A stretch of DNA of 64,000 nt from Schistocerca nitens. Its lineage: Eukaryota > Arthropoda > Insecta > Orthoptera > Acrididae. The position numbers and the translations under genes were made by a program. Of this stretch, positions 53,360 to 64,000 are shown in pieces. The notes under the pieces are model-generated. The model saw only the letters and a list, made by a program, of their open reading frames with translations. It ran no database searches and was not told the DNA's origin. The first letter of the stretch is position 1, and each line of letters starts with the position of its first letter. The stretch spans positions 169,466,178 to 169,530,177 of the forward strand of contig NC_064622.1 of assembly GCF_023898315.1 (NCBI RefSeq), read 5' to 3'.

Positions 53360-53532
53360 TCAACCTGAAGGTTGATTTAAACCACCTCGTTCTTTACCAG
53401 CCATTGTCTCAGTGAACGTGGTATGGTCTTGTCTTCCTCTGGCCCCTTAGACGTTGACCAGTCACATTAACGTAATTGCCTGTCAGAATCCTGAATAAAC
53501 ACCTTTTGCAGCGCGAACGTGCAGGAAGAGAG

Positions 53533-54003
53533 TCAAGTGTGGAAGTTACCGACAAGGACGTGGAGCGATCCGACGCCAGGGCCGTGGCTAGCTGCGTTAG
53601 GTTTCTCGCCTGAGGATCCAGCTAGTCCAACAGAATCTCGTTTGGATTTAAATCTAGAGAGTATGGTAAAATCCTCGTGGTTCTCTTCGAACCACGCACG
53701 TACAATGCGAGCTGTGTGACACTTATTGTACTGCCGGTAGATGCTAGAATGCCGAGGAGAAAACAGACTGAACGTAGGGGTTGATATGGTCCCCAAGTAT
53801 AGATGCATACTTGAGTTGACCCACTGTGTCTTCCAGAAAGACGAGATCACCCACGGATTGCGACGAAAACATTTCCCAGGCCATAAAGCATCCTCATCCG
53901 CTCTGGACCCTTCTGGTGATTGTTGCAGGGCGTTGGTTTTCAGACGTTCCACGCTGTACTTGCCAACGGCGATCTGTCGCTTGAAAAGGCCACCTGTCAC
54001 CAC
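53533..54003 (-). pseudogene. Tc1-like transposase relic
   Basis: A 156-codon minus frame. Blocks: 'LQQSPEGSRADEDALWPGKC' before the second catalytic site, 'FSPRHSSIYRQYNKCHTARI' in which the expected DN(A) after Gln-Gln is altered so the catalytic Asp is gone, then 'VRAWFEENHEDFTILSRFKS' and a decayed NPIE block (RDSVGLAGSS region). The N-terminal half is partly readable up to 54240. It represents another Tc1 lineage than the copies at 965, 14643 and 35362. Confidence 0.65.
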
Positions 54004-54793
54004 TCATTGGACGTCCAGCTGCGTCGCTCATGGACAACTGTCAGCATGGGTGCATGAACCAAGCGCCAGCTGCGGAGGCCCATAAGCAGCAACGTTCGCT
54101 GAACAGTCGTTGAGGAGACATTTTTTTCTGCCTCTTGGTTCATCTGGACGATCAGCGCTCAACAGTTGCACGTCTATTCGCCCGTAACCCTTGTCATCTA
54201 CGGCCCATGGTGCACTACAGCCGCGTCGCGCCGGTTTTGATTTGATTTGATTGATTTGATTTTTTAATTGGTCCTCTTGATTACATATTGGACAAAGGGT
54301 GTACTTGTAATATAGGATAAATCAGATGAAATAGTTCAAAATTATGTGAGCATTTTAGTATCATACTTATACTTATTTTCTATGAACCATTGATTGCAGA
54401 CAATATAACAGTCTGCATTTTGCTGATATAAGTTCAAGTGAATGCTTAAAAGAAGAGAATGAATGGAAGTACATATTTTTAACCCAGTGCCACAAACAAA
54501 CAATAAAATTTACATTTTGTCATTATGATTTAAATTAAAACACAAATTTTTTCCTTTATCACCTACGTAAGTTCTGCTGAATACTTCATAATGTAGAATA
54601 AATGGTAGTATACATTTTAACCTACGATATAAATAAATTTACGTTTTATCAATATGATTTATGTTAATAATACGCAATTTTGTCTCCATGACGTAAGTGA
54701 ATATTTTATTTCCTCTATTTTTACTCAAAAGAATGCCTTATTACTCTAGGAATTCATTCATTTTAAAATAAGCTTGTTCTCTGAGCAATGTTT

Positions 54794-56230
54794 TTAGTTT
54801 TCTTTTGAATACCTGCATGTTATGAATTTCCTTTTTACAGTGATGGGAAGCTTGTTGTATAATTTTATTCCTGACTCAGTTACTCCCGTATCGACTTTTG
54901 TCAGAGTTGCAGAGCCTCGGTATAATTTTTTCCCCTGTCTTGTGTTATGTATGTGAATGTCACAGTTTTTCTGGATTATTTCCTTGTTGCCAGCTACAAA
55001 CATCATCAATAAGTAATAATTTGATTTTTAACAGTAAATATCGTGAGTGTCTTAAGCAGACCTCTGCAGGATGTTCTGTTAGATACCTCACATAGCAACC
55101 TCACTGCTCGTGTTTGTAGTTTGAAGATTCTTTCAACCCCTGTATCATTTCCCAGAAGATAATACCATATGAGAGTACAGAATGGAAATATGCAACATAT
55201 GACAAAAGCAATATTTCTCTGTTAACAAGGTGAGAAATAGCTTTCAGGGCAAAACATGTTGTGGTAAGTTTTTTGACCAGATGATCAGTTTGCTCTGATC
55301 TTAGCTGGCTGTCTATCTGAATGCATAGGAATTTTGTATGTGTGGTTTTATAAAGTTTTTGGTTGTTGATCTCCATTTCAGGAACTTTGAATTTTGTATT
55401 TACTGTCTTAAGCTGTATACTGTTAGTTTTTGAAAAAAATAGGATTAGGATATTTGTTGTGAACCATTTGTGTACTTGGTTAGTAGTGACTGTCAGGCAC
55501 AATCTTGAGTAGTAGAGTTGGGCCCCTTGATCAGTATACGTATATCATCCTCAAACATTGTTATTTCTGCTCTGTTATTAATTATAAGTGGTAGATCATT
55601 AATGTAGATCAGGAAAATCAGTGGCCCCAGAAAATCAGTGGCCCCAGTCCGATTTTACGGTTACACCTGCCTCCAAATGATAAGTCTTTGCTTCCTGTTG
55701 TGTAGATAGTATTCCAGCAATGTCAAAGGTTTGAATTTGATGACAAAGTGTGGAAGCATTTTTAGCAATGTATTATGATCTACACAGTCGAAAGCTTCGC
55801 CAAGGTCACAAAAGATCCCCATTGGACACCTTCTGAGATTTAATTCACCTAGAGTTTCATCTGTTAGGCTGAATATAGCTCGCTGTGTGGAGGATCCCTT
55901 ACGAAAGACGAACTTTGTAGATGTCAGAAAGCCGTTTTGTGTCATACGGCCGTAAATCCTATCATAAACTACTCTCTCATACACCTTTGAGAACACTGGC
56001 AGCAAAGATATGGGCCAGTAATAGGATGACATTCCTTGACCCACTTTCATCACTACTTCATGTTTCTGTCTGTCTGCAAATGTCGCAGGTTTCATTGGCT
56101 GGTTACATAAATAGCATAATATGTGACTGATTAAGTCAGCACATGATTTTAGAATCCTATTTGACATTCCATCATATTCAGAAGATCCAGAGCTTTTAAA
56201 TGCTTTTATGTAATCCGTGGCGCCATTAAG
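54794..56230 (-). pseudogene. CR1-like reverse transcriptase, main part
   Basis: In order from the right: SSGSSEYDGMSNRILKSC, PISLLPVFSKVYERVVYDRI, FVFRKGSSTQRAIFSLTDE and motif A FCDLGEAFDCVDHNTLL in frame 56167-55661, with the motif A Asp present. Motif C is not readable in the region 55505-55660 because of frame changes. Frame 55502-55101 has the thumb-type blocks 'TKFLCIQIDSQLRSE', 'ACFALKAI'-like CFALKAISHLV, and AYFHSVLSYGIIFW. Frame 55009-54794 has the C-terminal 'NTRQGKKLYRG' and 'VTESGIKLYNKLP'. Different in style from the LINE at 1094-5361, so a separate CR1-type lineage. Confidence 0.8.
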
Positions 56231-56235
56231 TTAGT

Positions 56236-57769
56236 GGACAGTTTTGTCTGGTGTCACTAGCTCAAGGGTAGTATCGACTATCCCCCTTGCGGCCCCATTG
56301 CCAATATCTATGAGGAAGTGTTGGTGTCTGTGGGTTGTATCCTCAGAAGCTCTTTGCTTGCCGATATACATACGGGTTCGCTGGCCCGAGGAAGGAGGCA
56401 CCAAGTTTGGGGATTGGCGCTTGAGTCGCGACAAGAGGCGGTCACGAGGTCCGAGCGGCCGAAGCCACGAGCTACGCAAGGAGGGCCTGCGCAGAGCGAA
56501 GATATTGCAGAACTTCTCCATGGTCAGCGTCGATATCCCGTCGGTTGGTTGGCAACATTTGTGTCGGATGACCGCTCGGCCCTGGCTGCCACCTTCTACC
56601 TGGCTGTCAGCAACTCAGCAACTGCCGTGACGCACCGTGGATCCACGGAGCTCCTTGCTGATAAAGCGGGGTGACATTCTGTAATCCTCGTGGTGATTGG
56701 TGTCATTGTCTACCCGACCTCCTAATTATTTTCTGGTTTGTAACCGACCCTCAGAGTTTTTCTCGGCTGGCTCCTTGGTCGTAATTATAGACCATAGTAT
56801 TGTACTAGACACTAGTTGTCATTTGAAAATTTGTTCTGATATTACATTGCCCTTCCTTTCTAGTGCATACACGATCATTAAGGTTTTAATGAATCGTCTT
56901 CTGACGGAAATACAGTCGGAACAATTGTACCAATGCACAGGTTTCCGTTAAACAAATAGGGGTCTTGTGGTTAGATTTAGATGTTAACCGGTTCAATTCC
57001 TTAATTGTAATTGTGTTTGAGATAATCTGAAGTACCTGTTATACTGAGCTGTGCATTCCTGTCTTTGAAAGACCGGGTCATTATTGGTATATTTTTAACT
57101 GGGTCTTGTGGTTCCGCCGACTGAGTTCTCTTGTAACAAGTGCTCATACGTAATGTTTTATAACGTTCCTTCAGAGCGGCCTTCATAACTGAGAAGCAAT
57201 TTAACTTTTGACGTAACAGCCAACTGTCACCAGGGCTTTAGTCAGAATGAGAGTGTCAAAAGGGACGGATTGGGATCCAGTCGCAACTTGCTGCTGAGTG
57301 AAATGAAAAGGCTGCTCGCTTTGAAGCAAGCCTTATCACTGTCATAATTGTTTCCTAGTTTGTTTAACCTTCAAGCATATTTGCGCATCTTAACCCGAAC
57401 CTTTCGACATACAGTTTCCAAATAATAAAAAAAATTACGTAATTTGTTTGAGTAATTGAAACACTCTTGTCATAAATATTACCTATATGTTTTCATGTGT
57501 TGCAGAAGGGCATTTAATACGAGAAACTTTGTCCAGCGCGGTAGTAAACACCGCTGTTTCTCCCGATAACGGGTGGGCTGCAGGTCCGGGCCCTTGTAAT
57601 TACTGGCATGTTGTTTTTGTTTTGATCTCTCCTGTAAAAGCTTACTCCTTTCACAAATGTGTTGATTTGTAAAGAAAACAAATTTATGATTGTATATTGT
57701 TAAATAAATATGTTGTGTGAAAAGAAAGTTACATTAGTGGGTCCTCCCTTCCACGTTTTCCTTAATACC
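56236..57769. mobile_element. 1.5-kb insertion of unknown identity inside the LINE
   Basis: The LINE linker ends on one side as DYIKAFKSSG and on the other as TTPKEIKK, which would otherwise be adjacent. The inserted DNA has a GC-rich part (56270-56690) with open frames on both strands, none recognised, then an AT-rich part with 'aaataaat' near 57703. An LTR-type solo element is possible; I could not define ends or a target duplication. Confidence 0.4.
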
Positions 57770-58320
57770 AGTAAATACCACGTTTCATTACGATTTTTTA
57801 ATTTCTTTAGGAGTTGTGCTTTTGAAATGAAGTACTGTATTTGGTGTGATTTGCATGTGATTTAGCAGCTGTATGGCTTCTGTGGTATACTGTTTATTAT
57901 GGTTCCCTGTTCTTTCAGCTACAGTGAGAAAAAAGTTATTAGAATCAGAGGCTGCAACTTCTTGATCATCCTTGGCAGAACCACTACCAGAGGACTACGG
58001 AGTCACTGCTTGTTCAGATGTTATGTTCCTGTTCGTTTCACTTTTTATGATGTTCCATATGGTTTTCAGTTCATTGTTTCACTTTTTGATTTTTTCTGCA
58101 CAACGCATTTGTTTGGTATTCCTGATTACACATGTTAGGATTTTACAGTATTTTTTTATAATGTAATTTCACTGCTAGGTTTGTACGAGCCCTTCGTTCT
58201 ATAAACAGGTCTCTCTTGTTAGTACATGATATTTTGATGTCACTGTTATCCACTCTTTCCTTTCACAACAGATTGATTTCATTTTAATCTGTCTTTGGAG
58301 GAAGCACGCTTCATAATGTT
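57770..58320 (-). pseudogene. CR1-like LINE, linker between endonuclease and RT
   Basis: Minus-strand frames give, in order, EWITVTSKYH, 'RNTKQMRCAEKIKK', 'ELKTIWNIIKSETNRNITSE' and 'SDSNNFFLTVAERTGNHN', ending TTPKEIKK. This is the region of a CR1-type ORF2 just before the RT core, which continues at 56230. Stops are frequent. Confidence 0.7.
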
Positions 58321-58401
58321 TGAGAAATAAGTCCATGATCTTGTCCTTTTGGACATAAGCGTTTCTTTTTGTAATACGACGAAGACTGCACTGTTATCCG
58401 C

Positions 58402-58418
58402 CCCCCCCCCCCCCCCCA
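58402..58418. repeat. Poly-C tract
   Basis: About 17 C residues in a row near the end of the Tc1-like element; length may be unreliable. Confidence 0.9.
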
Positions 58419-58545
58419 ACACGACTTATATACCTCCACTGTTAGTGGTGCCACCTGTCGTCTGTGAGAGGTTACTGCAGTTTGACGTCAAACGTAGGTG
58501 GTGGCCACATTAATGTGAGTGGACCGTGTGTATAAAACAGACAGT

Positions 58546-59403
58546 CGGCAATCGGAGGACAGATTGGCCCATATGTCTACAGGGATTGGTTTCCGGATAT
58601 AAAATTATGTGAACTTTTATTCTATTTTCGACCAGCACTACCTCCTGTAGGAGTATGTGACACTTTTGTTTAAACAGCCTGTGTAGATAGATACAAGTAT
58701 CTCGTAATGGACCATGTAGACAATGCGACACTGAAGAAGATTTAGTAATGAGCAGGGAAGTCGATAGCTACTCAAATAGGAAGTTCACTCTAAATGTATA
58801 TGCGTAACCTTTGTCGTAATTTGCGAGTAAACGCTAGCGAGACGAATTCTGCATCGCTTGACTTGGCTGTCCGACACAAAAAGTTAATTAACTGCCCACC
58901 CAGGGAAGCGGAGACTTTCCTTGGGTTCTGCTGCCGAGTGAATAGCAAACAGGTCCTGGGGGCGTGCGTGTCTGCTTGTGTTCACAAGGACCGACGATCG
59001 TTCGCTGCCCATCACGGCCGACGTTAAGCGCGAGAGACAAACTTAACTTAGTGCCGCCGACAGGGAAAAGCCCCTGCTTGTCCGGAAACAAAGAGGAAAG
59101 CTTCCGTTGGAAAATGGAAAACTACAGCGACTATAAGTGAAAACTACGTCTACGCCAATACGGCGTGACCGAGGCCGCTTGGTGTGTCAGAAACATTTTA
59201 CTTCCTCTTGTTTCTTTCATTGGAGGTAGACTGGGAAGGACGATATCGTTAAGTCCCTGTAGGACCTTGAATTTCTAAAATTTTCTCCTGTGGGCATTAA
59301 GCTGGATATTTGTAACACAAAGCAATGTCAGGTCTCCGTCTAACATAGCGTCTTTCGCTTGAGTATGCCTTTGGACTTACAATCCGTTTTGCAGGCTTAT
59401 AGG
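58546..59403. other. No recognisable feature
   Basis: Mixed composition, GC-richer near 58900-59060. No frame with a known motif. Confidence 0.35.
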
Positions 59404-59884
59404 GTTGCAGAGGAGACCTAGTACATAAAGTTTTGGTAAGAGGCTCATGCCCGGAAATGTTCCGTTTGGAGAAAAAATAAGTCTGAAGAAGTGACCACTT
59501 TCATATCTCCCGCACACAAGCTGAGAAGAGCGTCGCTGTCGCCATTCCCTGTTGCAATTATGACATATCATTATCTACCGGCTACAACAACGGCTGGGAC
59601 CAACTGGTACGTTCGCTGCTTCACGGATGCACCGTACTCCCGACTTTGAAGAGGACGTCCTTCGCCACGTAGAAGACAACCCCAAAAGAAGTACTCCAAA
59701 CGATGCCCATACCAAGGACTCCTGTAGAACACACAGGTCAGAGCTCATCGTATCCGCAGGAAGCGTACCGTGAAACGGGAGATTCGAAAGAGATCTGATC
59801 TTCAAGCTTACTTTATATCCAAACGGTACATTTCTGAACATTGATTCCTTGTTAAAACTTTATCTACTAAGTACCATCTACAAC
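59404..59884. repeat. Long inverted repeat, arms about 108 bp, 481 bp overall
   Basis: The arm 59404-59511 matches the reverse complement of about 59775-59884: 'ataaagtttt', 'gaaatgt.ccgtttgga', 'aagt..g.ttgaaga' and 'atctcccg' occur in the same order in both. The arms are imperfect, the 260-bp core has no frame of note. It fits a foldback element or two inverted copies of one repeat. A SINE sits directly beside the right arm. Confidence 0.7.
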
Positions 59885-59904
59885 ACTTAGAAGGATCTAC
59901 TAGG

Positions 59905-60095
59905 CCGCGCGGGATTAACCGAGCGGTCTCAGGCGCTGCAGTCATGGGCTGTGCGGCTGGTCCCGGCGGAGGTTCGAGTCCTCCCTCGGGCATGGGTGTG
60001 TTTGTTTGTCCCTTGGATAATTTAGGTTAAGTAGTGTGTAAGCTTAGGGAGTGATGATCTTAGCAGTTAAGTCCCATAAGATTTCACACACATTT
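59905..60095 (+). mobile_element. tRNA-derived SINE, third head type, plus strand
   Basis: Flanked by GATCTACTAGG at 59894-59904 and 60096-60106. The head has 'gggattaaccgagcgg' and box B 'ggttcgagtcctccc'; the tail ends 'atttcacacacattt'. It shares 'cagttaagtcccata' with the common SINE but is otherwise distinct. Confidence 0.93.
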
Positions 60096-60239
60096 GATCT
60101 ACTAGGAATTGTGGGATACCCTGTATGTGACGCACCAGAGCAGACGTAACAGCCCAATGACTTATTCCTTTGAGTATTCTATGTAGCTCTCTCCCGAACG
60201 ACCGACTAACTACAATCAAAACTAGCTGAGTACCCGGTG

Positions 60240-60620
60240 CTCCCCATTAGTCATTCATCCTGTCTCTATCCGTCTCATCCTTCACCCCTCTCAGTCCATC
60301 TCCACCCACTTCTCTCCTTCCCACCTCTCTATGTCCATCGCCTTCTCCTCCGTCTCTCTGCCCATCTCCTCCGCTTCCCTTTCTCTGTCAATTTCCTCCT
60401 CCCCCTCTCTGTACATCTCCCTATCTCCCACTCTCCTATCCTGTCTCTTCCTACCACTGTATTTCTACATTTATTCGTCTTTCCTTTCTCTGTCCATCTC
60501 CTCCTCTTCCCTGCCTCTGCCCATTTCCCACTGCCGTTCTCTCTTTCCATCTCCTCCTCCCCCTATCTGTATCCATGTTCTCCTTTCCCCTGTCTGTCTG
60601 TCCATCTCCTCACTCACCAC
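60240..60620. repeat. Degenerate pyrimidine-rich tandem repeat
   Basis: Variants of 'tctgtccatctcctcc' recur every 25-50 bases. Open frames on both strands here (up to 154 codons) are low-complexity artefacts. Confidence 0.8.
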
Positions 60621-60661
60621 GTTATCAAGCTCACGCAAACAGTACGCTTGTGTTTTTTTTT

Positions 60662-60866
60662 TCAAAATGGTTCAAATGGCTTTAAGCACTATGGGACTTG
60701 ACATCTGAGGTCATCAGTCCCCTAGACTTAGAACTACTTAAACCTAACTAACCTAAGGACATCACAACATCCATGCCCGAGGCAGGATTCGAACCTGCGA
60801 CCGTAGCAGCCACGTGGTTCCAGACTGAAGCGCCTAGAATCGCTCTGCCACAACGGCCGACCGGGG
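60662..60866 (-). mobile_element. tRNA-derived SINE, common type, minus strand
   Basis: Begins after a T-run and ends before 'gtttttatcc'; the flanking T-runs may hide a short target duplication. It lies at the edge of the pyrimidine-rich repeat. Confidence 0.85.
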
Positions 60867-61332
60867 TTTTTATCCTAATAGTATTTCTTTCTAGGTTGTC
60901 GCTAATACGTGTACCAAATTTGAGGGAAATCGTTCCACGGACTTAGAATGAGCATTCTACCCGCGGCTTTGCCTGGGTGCACACACTTAAAATATGTTTC
61001 ACATGTATTAAAAAAAAAAACTTTGTGTAATTTTCAGTGGAAGAACACGAAAGACGTCATGCGACATCCGCAACGAACCAATGACGAAAAAAAGGACGAA
61101 GGAGCAAGCAGATAAAAAAGATAGTTAGTAATAGATACGTTGATGCCATGGATGATAGTGAGCTGTGGGAAGGACCCACCATGCTACAGAAAACATATTT
61201 TGAAGTTGCTAGGAAAGAGAGCTGTATAGCATATCCAATGGGCACTGAATACTGCTAGCAAACAGAAGCTGTTGGAACCGGAAAATAATGTTAGAAACTT
61301 GTAACTAAATGCAGAGAGACTTGGAAATGAAT

Positions 61333-61539
61333 TTTGGAAATTTGTGGTAAGGTCTTACGGGACCAAACTGCTGAGGTCATTGGCCCCTAAGCTTACACAC
61401 TATTTAATCTAGCTTAAACTAACTTACGCTAAGGACGACACACACACCCATGCCCGAGGGAGGACTCGAACCTCCGAAGGGGGGATCCGCGCGGACCGTG
61501 ATAAGGCGCCTTAGACCACTCGGCTACCCCGCGCGGCAA
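61333..61539 (-). mobile_element. tRNA-derived SINE, minus strand, related to the 59905 head type
   Basis: Flanked by TTGGAAATGAAT at 61321-61332 and 61540-61551. On the plus strand the reversed head reads 'ggaggactcgaacctccg' and 'ccactcggctaccccgcg', and the tail starts 'ttgtggtaaggtctta'. Confidence 0.93.
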
Positions 61540-61789
61540 TTGGAAATGAATAGCGCTAGGTACAAACATGAGGAAATGACTGAAAACGTCAGGTTAATCA
61601 CGTAATTAGACGGAAACATCCTAATCGTTTGACTTCGCAATTTATTTACTTAGTAGTTTCTGTTTGGAATGAATAAAAGTAGAACGAGCGCAGACGATTA
61701 GCTATGATGCAGGTTAATACTACACACTAATATTTTGGAATAATCGCTAGGAAGTGTAATTCACGCACAATAAAAATAGCTTACAGACC

Positions 61790-61950
61790 TTCGTTCGATC
61801 AATTTGACCATTTCACCAGGCTGGAACCCTTACCAAGTTAGATTAAGAAAAGAGAGAGAAGTGATTGATAGAAGAATCATGCGATTGCGCATGGTTTTGT
61901 TTAGTCAGCATGAGATTAGTCTCAAACTCTGTAAATTTTACAAGTTAGAT
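61790..61950 (+). pseudogene. CR1-like RT C-terminal scrap
   Basis: One frame reads WNPYQVRLRKEREVIDRRIM and LFSQHEIS, matching WDPYQVGLIEEIDMIQRKAA and FSQRES near the end of ORF2 of the LINE at 1094-5361. The sequence on either side is not clearly related. A very old copy. Confidence 0.55.
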
Positions 61951-63925
61951 TTTAGTTATTTCTTTAATATTTAGAATGTGAAAAAATACAAGATTGGATT
62001 CACCAGCGGCATAGGAAAAATAAAGAAATACGGCAAAACGTCGAAGTGGCTAATGCTGAGAGGACTGTAGTCGGCGTTACCCACACGATTTGCAATAAAA
62101 ACGATAAGATCTTTGGTATTGGCGATGCAGTGCGAAGTAGACACAAAGAAGGAAGGTAGGTTGTAGTTTGACGTCGAGTTGATAGAGTGATGCCTAAGCA
62201 CAGATTAACAGCTTAATTAGACGAGAAATTCAACGTTACCGACTACGGGTCCCGTTCCCAAATTTACGAGAAGAATTTGTTCAGATTCAAGAAAAGCTAG
62301 CAATACGATATATAACGATCAGGAGTGTGGGATACTTGATCAACGCCTCCCAGTTAACAAAGAAGTAGATTTTACACTGTTGCTGATAAACATAACAACC
62401 TCATAAAGTTGTCCGTGCCTCTTGTTTTGAACGGTTCGTCGCTATTTGCAGGACCCGTATATATCTTGGAAGTAGCCACTGATTTCTGTAATTGTGAGAT
62501 GATGGTTCCCCACATCCGACTTGGTCAGGAAGGATCACTTACAACGCTCCTCGTCATCGACGTGTAGAGGAATTTGCAAAATTGCTTACAGCGACAATAC
62601 ATCTAATCTCACACTACTCTGAGGATAAATTTCGGTAGTTTCTGCGTTACGAGCACTCAGTAACATTACCGTAGACCTGATCCTCAGATGGTAGGAGAAA
62701 GTACCGTTGCAGCCACTCTTCAACATGTGCTTTGAGCGACAGGGAAATGACTACTTGTCGCTTACTACAGGCGTGTGTTCAACCATCGCAGTTCGTTTCG
62801 AGTCATATTTTGGATGTGTGGAAACTCGACTTAGTGGATAATTGCTGCACATTTACGTTTAACCTTCGCGGGAATTTCCTAATATTAGCGTGACAGCTCA
62901 AGGTCGCAAAAGCTGCCAAGAGAGAAATAGTTCCACGGTCACCTTCTCACAACGCCATCGGCGTAACAGTTACCTGCTCTGCCGTCAAAAGAAATAGTCA
63001 CCGATGGTATGGAAACAACTGCCTATTGATAGTTACACTCATTTTAGCAGAAGCATAATGCCGACAGATGTGCTACCAACCCCTCCATATTAAGAACCTA
63101 GCAATTTGATCATTTTATTGGATGAATATAATAAATCGACAAAAGAAGACAGCCATAAAAATTGTTTGTGCCACAAACATCACAGTCTGTCGGGCCATCC
63201 AGAGCCTTCACGGCGCTTGCGTATTTTATTATTTTACATACATGCCAACGCCTTTGCGCAAAGAAGTTAGTGCGGTCCAACTGATTTCCAGAGATCACTT
63301 GTGTGTCTGAGGACGATACCTTTCTATACTAATTTCGTTGATCAAACAGTTGTCGAAGAAGTGCACCTTTACTCATAATTACGTCTGGAGAGCGTGCTAA
63401 AATGCTTGCAGCACCTAGTCAATCCCGGCCGTTTGTATTCTGGAGGTACAAGAGTCTGCTGAAAATCCTTGGCGGGGTATATCGGGAGCCGTTCTTTTCG
63501 AAGCTAGTTGATTGCAGCGACGGGTATTAGTCGGGTGTGGAGTTCAGGAATGTTACTTAATTGCTCCTTTTGAGCAAGTTAAGCACATGCTGATGACTGG
63601 CAGTGTAGAAGCAGTTTTTATATCCGCATTAGGCGGAGCTGCAGTATTTGTTGCACAAAGGAGTCGGGGAGTCGATAGTCCGTTGACAACATACAGTGGC
63701 AGGCTACGTCACTATAGATAATACACAGTGTGGCATCATTTCACGTTAATTAATTTCGTATTCCACGCGTTTTTTTCCGTTAGAAGTGTTTAACTACAAA
63801 CATGTCTCCTGTCTTCTTCTAGTTTCGGTAACTAACGTGTACCACTGAAGACTCTTACGTGATCCATGATCTATCGATTGACTGACCTTCTACTACGAGT
63901 TATGGTGCGTTTCTATATATATGGA
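61951..63925. other. 2-kb block without a recognisable gene
   Basis: AT-rich, short frames only, no paired repeats seen. The beginning may contain further decayed LINE sequence. Confidence 0.35.
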
Positions 63926-64000
63926 CATCCACATCTAGTTTTATATCTACACTCAGAAAGCCACTATAGTGCGTGATGGAAAGTATGCTGTATACGACTC
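63926..64000 (-). mobile_element. 3' end of a CR1-like LINE, running off the window
   Basis: 'catccacatctag', 'atatctacactc' and 'aagccactatagtgcgtg' match the reverse complement of the LINE trailer and tail at 5300-5361. Only the last 75 bases are in the window; the body would lie to the right. Confidence 0.6.

Larger units (their letters stand above)
54241..58320 (-). mobile_element. CR1-like LINE (second lineage), split by an unknown insertion
   Basis: The 3' end has a tail of GATTT-type units (54241-54263 on the plus strand). Coding blocks run up the minus strand to about 56235, then resume at about 57770 and reach 58320. The two parts meet inside the linker before the RT. The endonuclease is absent, so the copy is 5'-truncated. 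It sits in a Tc1-like element. Confidence 0.7.
53360..58545 (-). mobile_element. Tc1-like transposon split by a CR1-like LINE
   Basis: The coding part lies at 53360-54240. The sequence stops at 'gcgccggttttg', where LINE tail begins, and Tc1-like upstream sequence appears to resume near 58325 and to end near 58540 with 'cacattaatgtgagtggacc', a Tc1-type terminus. The rejoining rests on my memory of this family, because the resumed part is non-coding. About 100 bases of the element seem lost at the insertion. Confidence 0.55.

Noticed and set aside
56244..56674. 128- and 118-codon plus-strand frames as a host exon
   Set aside because: Overlapping frames in a GC-rich patch without motifs, inside an insertion that splits a LINE.
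60237..60708. Long frames of 154 and 125 codons
   Set aside because: Low-complexity pyrimidine-rich tandem repeat, open in several frames on both strands.
1..64000. CRISPR arrays, operons, toxin-antitoxin or phage genes
   Set aside because: No regularly spaced short repeats, no ribosome-binding sites with packed genes; all repeats are eukaryotic mobile elements or microsatellites.

Overview
The window looks like intergenic DNA from a large, transposon-rich insect genome, most likely a grasshopper or locust of the Schistocerca type. The main reason is the repeats: at least ten copies of tRNA-headed SINEs with long intact target-site duplications, simple-repeat-tailed CR1-like and RTE-like LINEs, and many Tc1/mariner elements, all of kinds I know from that genus. 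The genus is recalled, not computed. There is no bacterial gene organisation, no CRISPR, no rRNA, and no host protein gene I can defend. Nearly every long reading frame is a piece of a mobile element.

Region by region. 1-11.3 kb is a nested stack. An antisense reverse-transcriptase (RT) relic (about 675-964 and 10442-10725) was split by a Tc1-like element (965-10441). That element was split by an almost complete CR1-like LINE (1094-5361) and by a 4-kb TG...CA insertion (6073-10132). The latter holds a THAP-domain, P-like DNA transposon (8168-9931). 11.3-20.3 kb has a decayed second CR1-like copy carrying a SINE, a Tc1-like element carrying a mariner deletion derivative, and a 670-bp element with roughly 115-bp inverted ends. 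20-26 kb is SINE-rich with an RT relic and a compound microsatellite. 26091-29363 is a full-length RTE-like LINE on the minus strand with an 11-bp target duplication; three partial relatives follow at 32.7, 42.4 and 47.7 kb.

29.9-31.1 kb is a decayed mariner. 35.4-37.9 kb holds two Tc1-like elements in tandem, the first carrying a SINE. 38.5-39.4 and 44.1-45.9 kb hold one LTR family: a lone LTR, and a shrunken element with a gag-like reading frame and a 4-bp target duplication. 53.4-58.5 kb is a second nest: Tc1, then a CR1-like LINE, then an unidentified 1.5-kb insertion. 59.4-61.6 kb has a long inverted repeat and three more SINEs, and the window ends inside the antisense 3' tail of another CR1-like LINE.

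The elements do not form a pathway; they record successive insertions and decay. Both best-preserved LINEs have lost the same RT active-site aspartate, so neither looks able to move by itself. Mobilisation of the SINEs would have needed LINE enzymes from elsewhere. I found no convincing novel gene system. The most useful items are the nest order, the THAP element, the shared-tail SINE families, and several unassigned inverted repeats.
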